Positions 31,877 to 38,982 of a stretch of DNA of 38,982 nucleotides are shown one piece after another. A program made the translations under genes and the position numbers. The stretch is taken from positions 1 through 38,982 of the forward strand of contig JAITQO010000011.1 in assembly GCA_031288835.1 (NCBI GenBank), written 5' to 3'. The notes under the pieces are model-generated. The model made no database searches, was not told the origin of the DNA, and was given only the letters and a program-made list of their open reading frames with translations. This DNA comes from Rickettsiales bacterium. GTDB taxonomy: Bacteria > Pseudomonadota > Alphaproteobacteria > Rs-D84. The first letter of the stretch is position 1, and every line of letters begins with the position of its first letter.

Positions 31877-33271
31877 TCATTTATTTGCATCATCTTTCTT
31901 CGATTCCCCCTTCTTCACATCCTCTGTCTTAGATGCTTTTTTATTTGCATCCCCTGTCTTGGGTGCCTCCCCTTCTGAATCAATTCCTGGAGCAGCGGCG
32001 TTATCCTCAGCATTTTCTGCGGCCTTCGCCGTCTTGGCTACATCCATGGCGCGACCAATAGCGCCGCTTGTCAGCGCGCCGACCGCAACGCCAGCGCCCG
32101 CGCCAAGCGCCGCGCTCGACGCCGCGGTCTGGCTCCTCGTCAGACGATATGCGTTCTCCTTGAACGTCGTGATATCGATTCCAAATTCGTCCGGATTGCA
32201 TGCATAGGCGTCGTCGCCGTGCATTTTCTTTGATGAAAACTGCGTCGATTTCCCTTCGTAATCGGCAAACAATTCCACCGTATACACGCATTGCAGAGAC
32301 CGTTCGTCAAACATTCCGCTTCCTGATTTGCACATTCCGGCCATCCGCTCGCGCAGGTCATAAAGCGATTGTTCCCATTTCTGGATATTTTTTTCCAACT
32401 CCACGCGAAGGGTCGCGAACACCTCCATTGCCCTGGCCTGCAGTCCACTGTCCGCCGTCTGGCATTTCTTATACTCCTTTTCGCATGCGGAAACCGCCTT
32501 GTCTCCGCCCGCCTTTGCCCAGCATTTTTCATAGGACTTGGCGAATCCCTTGCAATCTGCGGGCATTTTCCCACGCGCGATGCACTTCGTGTATCCGTCG
32601 TCCCCGCATATGTCGCGTATGCAGTTGTTGTATGTCTTTCCGCAGTTCAGGGTTTCATTAAATCCGGCAAGCTCGGCGTTCATGTCGCGGTCTGCCTTGA
32701 TTTCAACGGACAGGTCGGCGAACTCCTCGCCCGTGCACTTCGTGTTGCGCCGGCATGAATCAATTTTCATACCCCAGTCGGTGTCGGAATCCAGAAAGCA
32801 CTTCGGCCAATCGGGACCTCCGCATTTTGTCGCCATGCAGTTGCGCAAGGCGTTGTCGCATTCGACGGCTGTGTCCTGCCCGATTTTCGCGTTCGCCGCC
32901 TTCAGCTGAGCAGCCCGGTTGTCCGCTTTGACCGCGAGCCCCAACTTTTCCTTTTGCTCGCGGATAGATTTTTGCAGCGGGGTCTCATCCGCGGCGGCTC
33001 CGCCCAGCGCGTCGCCGCCGAACCGCTCGGCGAACGACGACGACTTATTTTCGACGTCCAATTCGGGTTTGGTCTCTTCCTCAGCCGCCTCTTCGACCTC
33101 TTCTTCTTTCGGCTCTTCCTTCGCGGCTGCGGGCGCAACAGCCGATGCCACCTTCGACACAGCGACGCCGCGGCTGCCGGAAGCGGCGCTTCCGCGGCCG
33201 CGCACAGGCGCGGCAAACCCGTTGGAAAATCCGAATAGCAATATCAGAAAAAACAAAAACACTTTTTTCAC
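31877..33271 (-). CDS. Secreted Cys-rich protein with glycine zipper and charged tail
   Basis: 464 residues, GTG start at 33271 with GAAGG upstream. Signal peptide MKKVFLFFLILLFGFSNGFA, then an Ala/Glu-rich linker (60-75 almost entirely Glu, Lys, Ala). The Cys-rich domain holds many pairs, such as CDNALRNCMATKCGGPDWPK, CGKTYNNCIRDICGDDGYTK and CEKEYKKCQ. A helical section RVELEKNIQKWEQSLYDLRE precedes a glycine zipper (AALGAGAGVAVGALTSGAIG, about 388-407) and a highly charged Lys/Asp tail. Family unknown. It follows the 298-aa gene by 31 bp and shares its Cys spacing style, so the pair is likely one operon of envelope proteins. Confidence 0.8.
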   Translation of the reverse strand: MKKVFLFFLILLFGFSNGFAAPVRGRGSAASGSRGVAVSKVASAVAPAAAKEEPKEEEVEEAAEEETKPELDVENKSSSFAERFGGDALGGAAADETPLQKSIREQKEKLGLAVKADNRAAQLKAANAKIGQDTAVECDNALRNCMATKCGGPDWPKCFLDSDTDWGMKIDSCRRNTKCTGEEFADLSVEIKADRDMNAELAGFNETLNCGKTYNNCIRDICGDDGYTKCIARGKMPADCKGFAKSYEKCWAKAGGDKAVSACEKEYKKCQTADSGLQARAMEVFATLRVELEKNIQKWEQSLYDLRERMAGMCKSGSGMFDERSLQCVYTVELFADYEGKSTQFSSKKMHGDDAYACNPDEFGIDITTFKENAYRLTRSQTAASSAALGAGAGVAVGALTSGAIGRAMDVAKTAKAAENAEDNAAAPGIDSEGEAPKTGDANKKASKTEDVKKGESKKDDANK

Positions 33272-33302
33272 GCTAGGCCTTCATTTCCGTTTTTCATCCC
33301 TC

Positions 33303-34199
33303 TTACTTTAACCTATCGCACGCGATATCGACAAACTTGCACAAAGTGGCGGACATGATTTTTTCCTCGCCATCTCCGCACAGCCCGTTTTCATCCAATC
33401 CGTTCGGCAGGTTTCCGCACATTTCAAGAATGCACGCGTCCTTGCCGCCGTTGCAAATCCGGCTTGCCGCGGCCAGTTTTTCCTCACGCTCCATCCGGCG
33501 CAGTTTTACCAAGTCGCTCAGGCGGCTTTCTCTTTTCGCAACCATGTCGTCGCGCTGCTTTTTCATTTTGTCGCGCAAAGCCGTTACGAATTCACCGCAA
33601 CCCGCCGCCTCGACCGCGCAGGCGGAGAAATTACGGTTGAACTCGTCGTCCTCCTCGCACTTCAGCATGTTTCCATCGCACTTGCCCGCGGACAGCAGGC
33701 ACAGGGACAACTCCGCATTGCATTGGTCAGACGTTTTCTTGACGGCGGCCTTTTTCATTGACGACTCATAGTCGGAATCGCCGAGCGCGATTTTGCATGA
33801 CTGGTCAATCAATTTGTCATAGTTTTCGGTCGCGTCTTCGGGCGAGCAGTCCTTCAACTTCTTCACGCACTCGGCCGTTGCCCATTTGTATCTCTCGCCC
33901 GGGTCGGACGGCGCCTTTTTCAGGTCCTTGTCCGATATGGTGTTCTTCGACGACTTTCCGACCGACAAGGATTTCATCTCGGGCGTGTCGCCGAGCGCGT
34001 ATTTCTGTTTTTCCGGCCTCTTCGCCAAAGATGTCCCGCAATTATAGCAGCGCGAGCCGGAATCCATATCATCATGGCACGCGGAGTCAAGGCACTTTTG
34101 CAAGTCAGACACCTTGCATTTCGCGGCGAAACCGTGCGACGCGCACAACAGAACCAGCGCGAAAGCAATGCCGAAAAACTTTATTCTTCCTAAAAACAT
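33303..34199 (-). CDS. Secreted Cys-rich protein
   Basis: 298 residues from ATG 34199 (MFLGRIKFFGIAFALVLLCA), chosen because GAGAG precedes it and a signal peptide results; the longer frame to 34343 has no ribosome site. At least 15 Cys residues occur, for example CKVSDLQKCLDSACHDD, CYNCGTS, CNAELSLCLLSAGKCDGNML and CNGGKDACILEMCGNLP. The last resembles the CGGPDWPK/CGDDGYTK loops of the downstream 464-aa protein. A charged helix (KMKKQRDDMVAKRESRLSDL) precedes the C-terminal Cys cluster. Function unknown. Confidence 0.8.
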   Translation of the reverse strand: MFLGRIKFFGIAFALVLLCASHGFAAKCKVSDLQKCLDSACHDDMDSGSRCYNCGTSLAKRPEKQKYALGDTPEMKSLSVGKSSKNTISDKDLKKAPSDPGERYKWATAECVKKLKDCSPEDATENYDKLIDQSCKIALGDSDYESSMKKAAVKKTSDQCNAELSLCLLSAGKCDGNMLKCEEDDEFNRNFSACAVEAAGCGEFVTALRDKMKKQRDDMVAKRESRLSDLVKLRRMEREEKLAAASRICNGGKDACILEMCGNLPNGLDENGLCGDGEEKIMSATLCKFVDIACDRLK

Positions 34200-34244
34200 C
34201 TCTCTTTCGGAAATTATATCACAAAAGCGGCTTTTATATAAACA

Positions 34245-34275
34245 AAAAAATCCGCCAAAGACGGATTTTTTATAG
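34245..34275. terminator. Bidirectional terminator-like hairpin
   Basis: An A-run then aatccg, loop, cggatt and T-run (centre near 34259). It lies between the secreted-protein operon and the metallo-hydrolase and could terminate transcription arriving from either side. Confidence 0.6.
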
Positions 34276-34407
34276 TTCCGTTCCAGTGGGTCGTTTGGGG
34301 ACATTTGGGGGCGAACTGGGCTGTTTGGGTAGGGTTTGACCAACCTACCACTTTACCGCTTTGTTAGTATTTGAAGGCGTTTCAGGCCGTATTGGGACAG
34401 CGGAAAT

Positions 34408-34449
34408 CTACATATACACTACATAAAAACTGCTACATATGCACTACAT
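34408..34449 (+). repeat. Two 17-bp direct repeats (operator- or iteron-like)
   Basis: ctacatatacactacat at 34408-34424 and ctacatatgcactacat at 34433-34449, one mismatch, period 25 bp. They lie in the 297-bp gap 34200-34496, which otherwise has no gene. Confidence 0.6.
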
Positions 34450-34473
34450 TGGCGGAACTATTCAATGTGGCGA

Positions 34474-34495
34474 CTTGTCCTTTATAAAGGACAAG
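34474..34495. terminator. 22-bp perfect palindrome after the metallo-hydrolase gene
   Basis: Arms cttgtccttta and taaaggacaag, just past the stop codon of the hydrolase gene. No U-run follows; it could be a terminator or a protein-binding site. Confidence 0.5.
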
Positions 34496-34496
34496 A

Positions 34497-35147
34497 TTAT
34501 AACTCTATCGTTTCTTCAAATTTAAGAAATTTATAATTGATTTCGTGCTGGATTAGCATGCCTTCGGCTTTTTCAATATCCACTGGAAATTTTGGGTTAT
34601 CCATATGACAAGGCAATACCAGTGTTGCTTCACATTCTTTGGCAAATAAGGCAACTTCGAATGGCGACATGACCAGACCATGTGCTGAAATCGGCGCGCA
34701 TAAAATATCACATTTGTACTCATTCTTAAAGCATATCGTGTCGCTTGTGAAATAAATTGTCTTACCTTGGGCATAAACCATCCATCCAATGTTTTCGTGT
34801 ATTTCGCTTTTGCCTTTTAGCCAAGGTATATATCCATGAAACGCATTTACGGCTTTTGCGGCTATTTCATCGGACAATTGCAACTCATCCCCAGCTTTTA
34901 TAACTGTGATTTTTAAATCGGGGTATTCGGCCGCCACTTCCGCCGACGCATATATCGGCACATTATATGCTTTTATAACTGCGGCATTGCAATGGTCGCC
35001 GTGTTTATGTGTGATTAAAATAAAATCCGCCTTTGCCCATTCGTCAGCAAAGTGTGATTCGTAAGACAAAACACCAGGGTCAACCAGAACAGTTTTCCCA
35101 TTGGTTTCAATCATAAAACAGGACTGTGGATATTTCGTGATTTTCAT
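34497..35147 (-). CDS. Metallo-beta-lactamase-fold hydrolase
   Basis: 216 residues. The metal-binding motif is THKHGDH (HxHxDH) preceded by LVDPGVLSY; later ligands are in FTSDTI and at SAHGLVMSPFEVA and LPCHMDNP. This layout fits the UlaG-like single-domain group, whose substrates vary. It is AT-richer than neighbouring genes, with a GAGG ribosome site about 10 bases upstream. Convergent repeats and palindromes lie just downstream. A recent acquisition is possible but not shown. Confidence 0.85.
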   Translation of the reverse strand: MKITKYPQSCFMIETNGKTVLVDPGVLSYESHFADEWAKADFILITHKHGDHCNAAVIKAYNVPIYASAEVAAEYPDLKITVIKAGDELQLSDEIAAKAVNAFHGYIPWLKGKSEIHENIGWMVYAQGKTIYFTSDTICFKNEYKCDILCAPISAHGLVMSPFEVALFAKECEATLVLPCHMDNPKFPVDIEKAEGMLIQHEINYKFLKFEETIEL

Positions 35148-35432
35148 TTCTTATGCCTCATATTTTATTTTCTATATTTTCAATATTGTAAATTATGGAA
35201 TCAAAATTTTCAATGGTAAAAATCTGCCATTATTGGCTTTTATGTGTGTTTCGGGGCAAGAAGTGCCCTTATGAGGCGGGAAGCGCACACATTGTAGGTT
35301 CTGCGGCAACTACCAACTCCATTGTTTTTGTAGTTTTAGCGCCCTTATGAGGCGGGATGAGGCGGCGGAAAACGACATATACGCTCCATAGAAAAAGACA
35401 TATTGTAGCCATAGAAATTGGGAAAAGAGAAA
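35148..35432. other. AT-rich intergenic region with a 17-bp direct repeat
   Basis: No gene seen. gcccttatgaggcggga occurs at 35265-35281 and 35341-35357, with a longer purine-rich extension at the second copy. It lies upstream of the hydrolase gene and downstream of the acyl-CoA synthetase terminator. Confidence 0.6.
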
Positions 35433-35467
35433 GAAAAACCCGCAAGGCTAGGTTTCCTGCGGGTTTG
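35433..35467 (-). terminator. Rho-independent terminator of the acyl-CoA synthetase gene
   Basis: Stem formed by aaacccgcaagg and cctgcgggttt (about 10 bp); on the - strand it is followed by a T-run (tttttctttc). Confidence 0.8.
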
Positions 35468-35489
35468 TCATTTTGCAATAAACTATTTT

Positions 35490-37070
35490 TTATTCCTTTC
35501 TTGCCGGGTATTTCCCGTCGACCAGATATTTCCGCACCAGGTGATGCTTTATTTTCTGCGTGGACGTCAGAGGCAGGTCGTCCGTGGTAATCGCGAAGTG
35601 CAAAACGCGCTTGTATGACGCGACCTTTTTGTTTTGCTCCGCGATTCCGTCGGCAATCTGTTCCAACGTCACGCCCTCCCCGACCTGAAACACGCCGTAT
35701 GCGACGGTCTTGCCGCGAATCTCGTGTTCAAACACCGCGACATTCTTGACCCCCGGTATTTCCATATACAACGCCTCCAGCTCGTCCGGATAGACGTTCT
35801 TTCCGGAATCCAGGACGATGACCTGCTTTCCGCGGCCGGCGAAATGCAGTTCGCCGTTCTTGTCCATGGTGACCAAGTCGCCCGTGTTGAAGAACCCGCG
35901 GTCGTCGAACGCCTCCTTGTTCGCTTCGTCGTTGTTCCAATATCCGCCAAACACATTATGCCCGCGCAGCCACAGGATACCGATGCCATCCTCGTTCTTA
36001 TTGCGGATTTCGCACTCGTTATTAGTAATCGGGCCGCCGAAGGCGAACGGCTCGCGATTCTTTCCAGGTTTGGATATGCATATCGGACCAACCGTCTCGG
36101 TCAGGCCGTATCCCTGTATATAGGTCAGGCCGAGCATGTTATAGAACGTCTCGACCTCGGGCTTCGTCGCGGCGCCGCCGCCGATAAGAAGCCGCGCCCG
36201 GCCGCCGAACACTTCGAGAACCGGCTTTTGCACTTTTCTGACCAGGAATCCGAGCCCCAGCATTTTCAGGATTTTCTGATGCTTCAATATGAACATCGCC
36301 TTGCCGTAAAGCCCCTTTTCCTTCATGCCGTCTATGATTTTGTTGCGGAAAACTTCCCACAGACGCGGCACAGCCGGAATGATTTGCGGGCGATACTTCT
36401 TAAAGTCGTCCAGTATCGCCTGCGGATTTACCGTCGGCTGCAGCAGCATATTCGCGTTGTATTCCAAGACCGCCAATATGCACACCGCGAACCCGAACAC
36501 ATGATACATCGGCAGAAATCCGTAAAGCGTGTCGCCGGCTTTGAACCACTGCCGCATATCCTGCAGCGAATGCGCGCACTCTATCAGATTGAAATGGGTC
36601 AGCGGCACCGCCTTCGGCGTCCCGGTCGAACCCGATGTGAACGACATAGTCGCGATATCGGTGCTGGATACGTCCGCCGGCTTTAAATCCGAATCCGCGT
36701 CTCCGTCCTTGGTCTCGATGTCATAGAAACGATACTTCGCCTCTTTGTAGAAAAACGATTTTTCCGCGCAGACCAGCCTGCAATCCACGAAGTTCATGAA
36801 TCCGTCATATTCGAACGGCGTCAGGTTCGTGTCCAGCAGAACGCATTTGCCGCCCAGCATCCATATGGCGAATAAAGTCAGGGGAAACTCCGGAATATTA
36901 TGCGCCAGAATCCCCACCGCGTCGCCCTTTTTGACGCCGAGTTTCACAAGCGTCGACGCGCGTTTCTTCACATCCTCCAAAAATTGGACGTATGAGACCC
37001 CCTCTCTGGTCAGGAAGGGAAGGTCTGGCATTTCCTCCGTTCTTTTCTCTAGAAACTGATACATATTCAT
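35490..37070 (-). CDS. AMP-dependent acyl-CoA synthetase (FadD-like)
   Basis: 526 residues from ATG 37070 (MNMYQFLEKR), chosen for AAGGA 9 bases upstream; the frame-extended ATG at 37151 has none and overlaps the divergent exonuclease gene. The adenylation motif MSFTSGSTGTPKAVPLTHFN, then GYGLTETVGP (A5), NTGDLV and DSGKNVYPDELE with GRGKQVIVLDSGKN are all present. The C-terminal catalytic Lys region LPLTSTQKIKHH is present too. It activates a carboxylic acid (probably fatty) to its CoA ester through an acyl-AMP. The chain length preference is not visible. It may feed phospholipid or beta-oxidation routes; no other such gene is nearby. Confidence 0.92.
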   Translation of the reverse strand: MNMYQFLEKRTEEMPDLPFLTREGVSYVQFLEDVKKRASTLVKLGVKKGDAVGILAHNIPEFPLTLFAIWMLGGKCVLLDTNLTPFEYDGFMNFVDCRLVCAEKSFFYKEAKYRFYDIETKDGDADSDLKPADVSSTDIATMSFTSGSTGTPKAVPLTHFNLIECAHSLQDMRQWFKAGDTLYGFLPMYHVFGFAVCILAVLEYNANMLLQPTVNPQAILDDFKKYRPQIIPAVPRLWEVFRNKIIDGMKEKGLYGKAMFILKHQKILKMLGLGFLVRKVQKPVLEVFGGRARLLIGGGAATKPEVETFYNMLGLTYIQGYGLTETVGPICISKPGKNREPFAFGGPITNNECEIRNKNEDGIGILWLRGHNVFGGYWNNDEANKEAFDDRGFFNTGDLVTMDKNGELHFAGRGKQVIVLDSGKNVYPDELEALYMEIPGVKNVAVFEHEIRGKTVAYGVFQVGEGVTLEQIADGIAEQNKKVASYKRVLHFAITTDDLPLTSTQKIKHHLVRKYLVDGKYPARKE

Positions 37071-37083
37071 TTTTAATTTTCCT

Positions 37084-37112
37084 TTGCGTTTTATATTGGA
37101 CGGGGGTATTAT
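37084..37112 (+). promoter_or_regulatory. Candidate exonuclease III promoter
   Basis: TTGCGT (37084-37089), 17-base spacer, TATTAT (37107-37112), 23 bp ahead of the start codon. The -35 box is weak. Confidence 0.45.
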
Positions 37113-37135
37113 AGAATAAAAAAAGACGGGTTTCA

Positions 37136-37909
37136 ATGAAAATACTGACATTAAATATAAACAGCATACGGGCGCATATCGAGAGTTTCATGCAGATTCT
37201 GGACGGCCGCGAATACGACGTCGTCGCGGTTCAGGAACTGAAAGTCGACGACGCGAACTTTCCGCACAGTCTGTTCGATACGTCCGGATACAATGTGAAA
37301 GCATTCGGACAAAAATCTTATAACGGCGTCGCCGTATTCTCAAAATACCCGATTGAGGACACTATCCGCGGCCTGCCGTCATATCCAGAAGACGCTGGCG
37401 CCCGGTTCATGGAATGCGTGCTTGATGGGCGCTTCCGCCTAATCAATGTCTATATGCCGAACGGCGACACCATCGATTCGCCGAAGTTCCCATATAAAAT
37501 CGAATGGATGACGAAGTTTACGGAATATATCTATAAATATCAAAATTCGGAGGAACCGGTTATCATCTGCGGCGATTTCAACGTCGCGCTCAAAGACGAG
37601 GACGTCTGGAATCCGCGTGGATACGAGGGGATTGCAATTGTCGCGCCGCCAGCCAGAAAAATCATGCAGGAATGGCTGGATTCAGGTTGGGCCGACGAAT
37701 GGCGGCGTTTGCATCCGGACGAAACCGGGTATACATGGTATGGTTACCGAGGACGGGATACGATTGGAAACGGGCAAGGATTGCGGCTGGACTATTTCTT
37801 GACAAATAAGAATGCTGGACATTTGGTAAAAAACTGCTACATTGACATGAGACTACGGCTGGCGGTAAAGCCGACAGACCACGCGGGTCTGGTTTTGGAG
37901 ATAAATTAA
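37136..37909 (+). CDS. xth: Exodeoxyribonuclease III
   Basis: 257 residues. This AP endonuclease/exonuclease of base-excision repair has the family's metal and catalytic residues: LTLNINSIRA (Asn), VVAVQELKVDD (Glu), GVAVFSKYP, NVYMPNGD, ICGDFNVALKDEDVW (Asp, Asn), RLDYFLTN and PTDHAGLVLEI (Asp-His). Start ATG 37136. It is divergent from the acyl-CoA synthetase and 10 bp ahead of dapA on the same strand. Confidence 0.95.
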   Translation: MKILTLNINSIRAHIESFMQILDGREYDVVAVQELKVDDANFPHSLFDTSGYNVKAFGQKSYNGVAVFSKYPIEDTIRGLPSYPEDAGARFMECVLDGRFRLINVYMPNGDTIDSPKFPYKIEWMTKFTEYIYKYQNSEEPVIICGDFNVALKDEDVWNPRGYEGIAIVAPPARKIMQEWLDSGWADEWRRLHPDETGYTWYGYRGRDTIGNGQGLRLDYFLTNKNAGHLVKNCYIDMRLRLAVKPTDHAGLVLEIN

Positions 37910-37919
37910 AGGAAAAAAC

Positions 37920-38840
37920 ATGAAAAATAAGAAAAATGTCACGACAGGCGCGCTCACCGCGATGATAACGCCGATGAAAGACGATGGCAGAGTGGATTAC
38001 AAAACCTTTGAAAAGTTGCTAGAAAGGCAATATTTGCACGGCATCCGCGGGATTGTTGTTCTCGGAACGACCGCCGAGACACCGACGCTGGACGAAAAAG
38101 AACAAAAAAAACTGGTGAAAATCGCAATAAAGCGGTTTGGTTGTTTCGAAGACACTTATGTGGTTGTCGGCACGGGAACAAATTGCACGAAGAAAACCGT
38201 AGAAAATACAAAGAAATTTGCGCGAGATATGGGCGCCGACGCCGCGCTGGTTGTTACGCCGTATTACAACAAGCCGAACGAAAACGGACTTATCATGCAC
38301 TTCGCAGAAGTTTCCAAAGTGATGCCGATTATCGTTTACGACATCAAGGGACGCACCGCACGACAGATTACAATCGACGAGTTCAAGGAACTTGCCAAAA
38401 TGGAAAACGTAATCGGGTTCAAGGCAGCCAGCGGAGACATCGGGCAAATCACGGAACTTATAAACAAAGTCGCGAAAATGTCATATTCCGTGCGTGACAA
38501 ACGATTTTACGTATGGTCCGGTGACGACAATCTGACCGTTCCAGTGCGCAAGGCTGGCGGCGACGGCGTGATTTCCGTCATATCCAATTTGGTTCCGGAA
38601 TTGGTCAAACAAATTACAGTCGGCGATGATTGGGCGGCATTGGAAAAATTGGCAAAAGAAAACGAGCCCGTGGCCAAAGCGGCGTTCGTGGAAACGAATC
38701 CGGTTCCCATAAAGCACATGATGTGGTCGACGGGATTGATTGAATCGAACGCGGTGCGTCTGCCGCTGGGGCAAATGTCCGACGAAAATAAAAAATTGAC
38801 CGAATCGGTTGCGAAAAAATACTTCAAAAAAACAAGATAA
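37920..38840 (+). CDS. dapA: 4-hydroxy-tetrahydrodipicolinate synthase
   Basis: 306 residues. It condenses pyruvate and aspartate semialdehyde in lysine and diaminopimelate synthesis, so it also feeds peptidoglycan. GALTAMITPMKDDGRVDYKT opens the TIM barrel; GTTAETPTL holds the Thr pair of the proton relay; VTPYYNKPNENG holds the catalytic Tyr; YDIKGRT supplies the substrate-binding Arg; and IGFKAASGD holds the Schiff-base Lys. GTTAE replaces the more usual GTTGE. It follows exonuclease III by 10 bp with AAGGA upstream, so the two are likely co-transcribed. Confidence 0.95.
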   Translation: MKNKKNVTTGALTAMITPMKDDGRVDYKTFEKLLERQYLHGIRGIVVLGTTAETPTLDEKEQKKLVKIAIKRFGCFEDTYVVVGTGTNCTKKTVENTKKFARDMGADAALVVTPYYNKPNENGLIMHFAEVSKVMPIIVYDIKGRTARQITIDEFKELAKMENVIGFKAASGDIGQITELINKVAKMSYSVRDKRFYVWSGDDNLTVPVRKAGGDGVISVISNLVPELVKQITVGDDWAALEKLAKENEPVAKAAFVETNPVPIKHMMWSTGLIESNAVRLPLGQMSDENKKLTESVAKKYFKKTR

Positions 38841-38876
38841 ACACATCGGAAAAAAGCAACTGCCCGCATTACTGGG

Positions 38877-38982
38877 ATGTTATCGTTTGGGATGATAAAG
38901 ATGGGGGACGGGAAGACATGCGACGGGGAGGACGAGACGGGGAAGTGCGCGAAGAAGGACATATTGCCGTATGGCAAAATCG
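38877..38982 (+). CDS. Possible partial gene at the window end
   Basis: An open frame runs from ATG 38877 (or 38901) to the window edge without stop: MGDGKTCDGEDETGKCAKKD and on. It is in the same frame as dapA, 36 bp behind its stop. No clear ribosome site and too short to judge; could be chance. Confidence 0.25.
   Translation, partial: MLSFGMIKMGDGKTCDGEDETGKCAKKDILPYGKI

Noticed and set aside
21774-34199. Further VRs in the other secreted proteins
   Set aside because: By eye, none contains the TR core (gcagcgcgaggacggcgg) or a GGSW-type C-terminus. Remote targets outside the window remain possible.

Overview
The window looks like the chromosome of an uncultured, probably host-associated alphaproteobacterium. 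This is an inference. It rests on the gene order tRNA-Trp, secE, nusG, rplKAJL, rpoBC, on RpoB and RpoC of about 1,375 residues each, on an LptM-type lipoprotein behind rpoC, and on a set of secreted Cys-rich, glycine-zipper proteins of a style I associate from memory with gut alphaproteobacterial genomes. The standard genetic code fits every gene.

Region 1 (1-3566) is the most interesting part: a diversity-generating retroelement (DGR). A 137-bp template repeat (TR, 770-906) and variable repeat (VR, 1360-1496) differ at 15 positions. At all 15 the TR carries T on the + strand, which is A on the coding (-) strand, the hallmark of adenine-directed mutagenic retrohoming. The VR is the exact 3' end of a secreted 161-residue protein (1356-1841, -). 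Just past its stop codon lies a long perfect hairpin of the kind that marks DGR target sites. A DGR-type reverse transcriptase (2538-3566, +) is encoded divergently. A basic 108-residue protein (213-539, -), with no resemblance to Avd that I can see, sits beside the TR and is a candidate new accessory factor. The TR/target module is framed by inverted copies of a palindrome-rich repeat.

Region 2 (3587-15600, all -) is the transcription/translation operon: tRNA-Trp, secE, nusG, rplK, rplA, rplJ, rplL, rpoB, rpoC and a small lipoprotein. RpoB has several substitutions in its rifampicin pocket. Region 3 (15573-18076) is a two-gene cassette of unknown function bounded by perfect 31-bp direct repeats. 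One copy carries the -35 element of the tRNA-Trp operon promoter.

Region 4 (18.1-21.7 kb) holds a ParB-like/CYTH fusion, a HAD nucleotidase, an APH-fold kinase, a Nudix hydrolase and tRNA-Tyr. Region 5 (21.8-28.8 kb) holds secreted proteins, L-lactate dehydrogenase, mraZ in an operon with a zeta-toxin-like ATPase (not with the usual cell-division genes), and rpsU. Region 6 (28.8-38.98 kb) holds dnaX-xseA, two more secreted Cys-rich proteins, a metallo-beta-lactamase-fold hydrolase, an AMP-dependent acyl-CoA synthetase, exonuclease III and dapA. Palindromic REP-like elements recur in the intergenic DNA.
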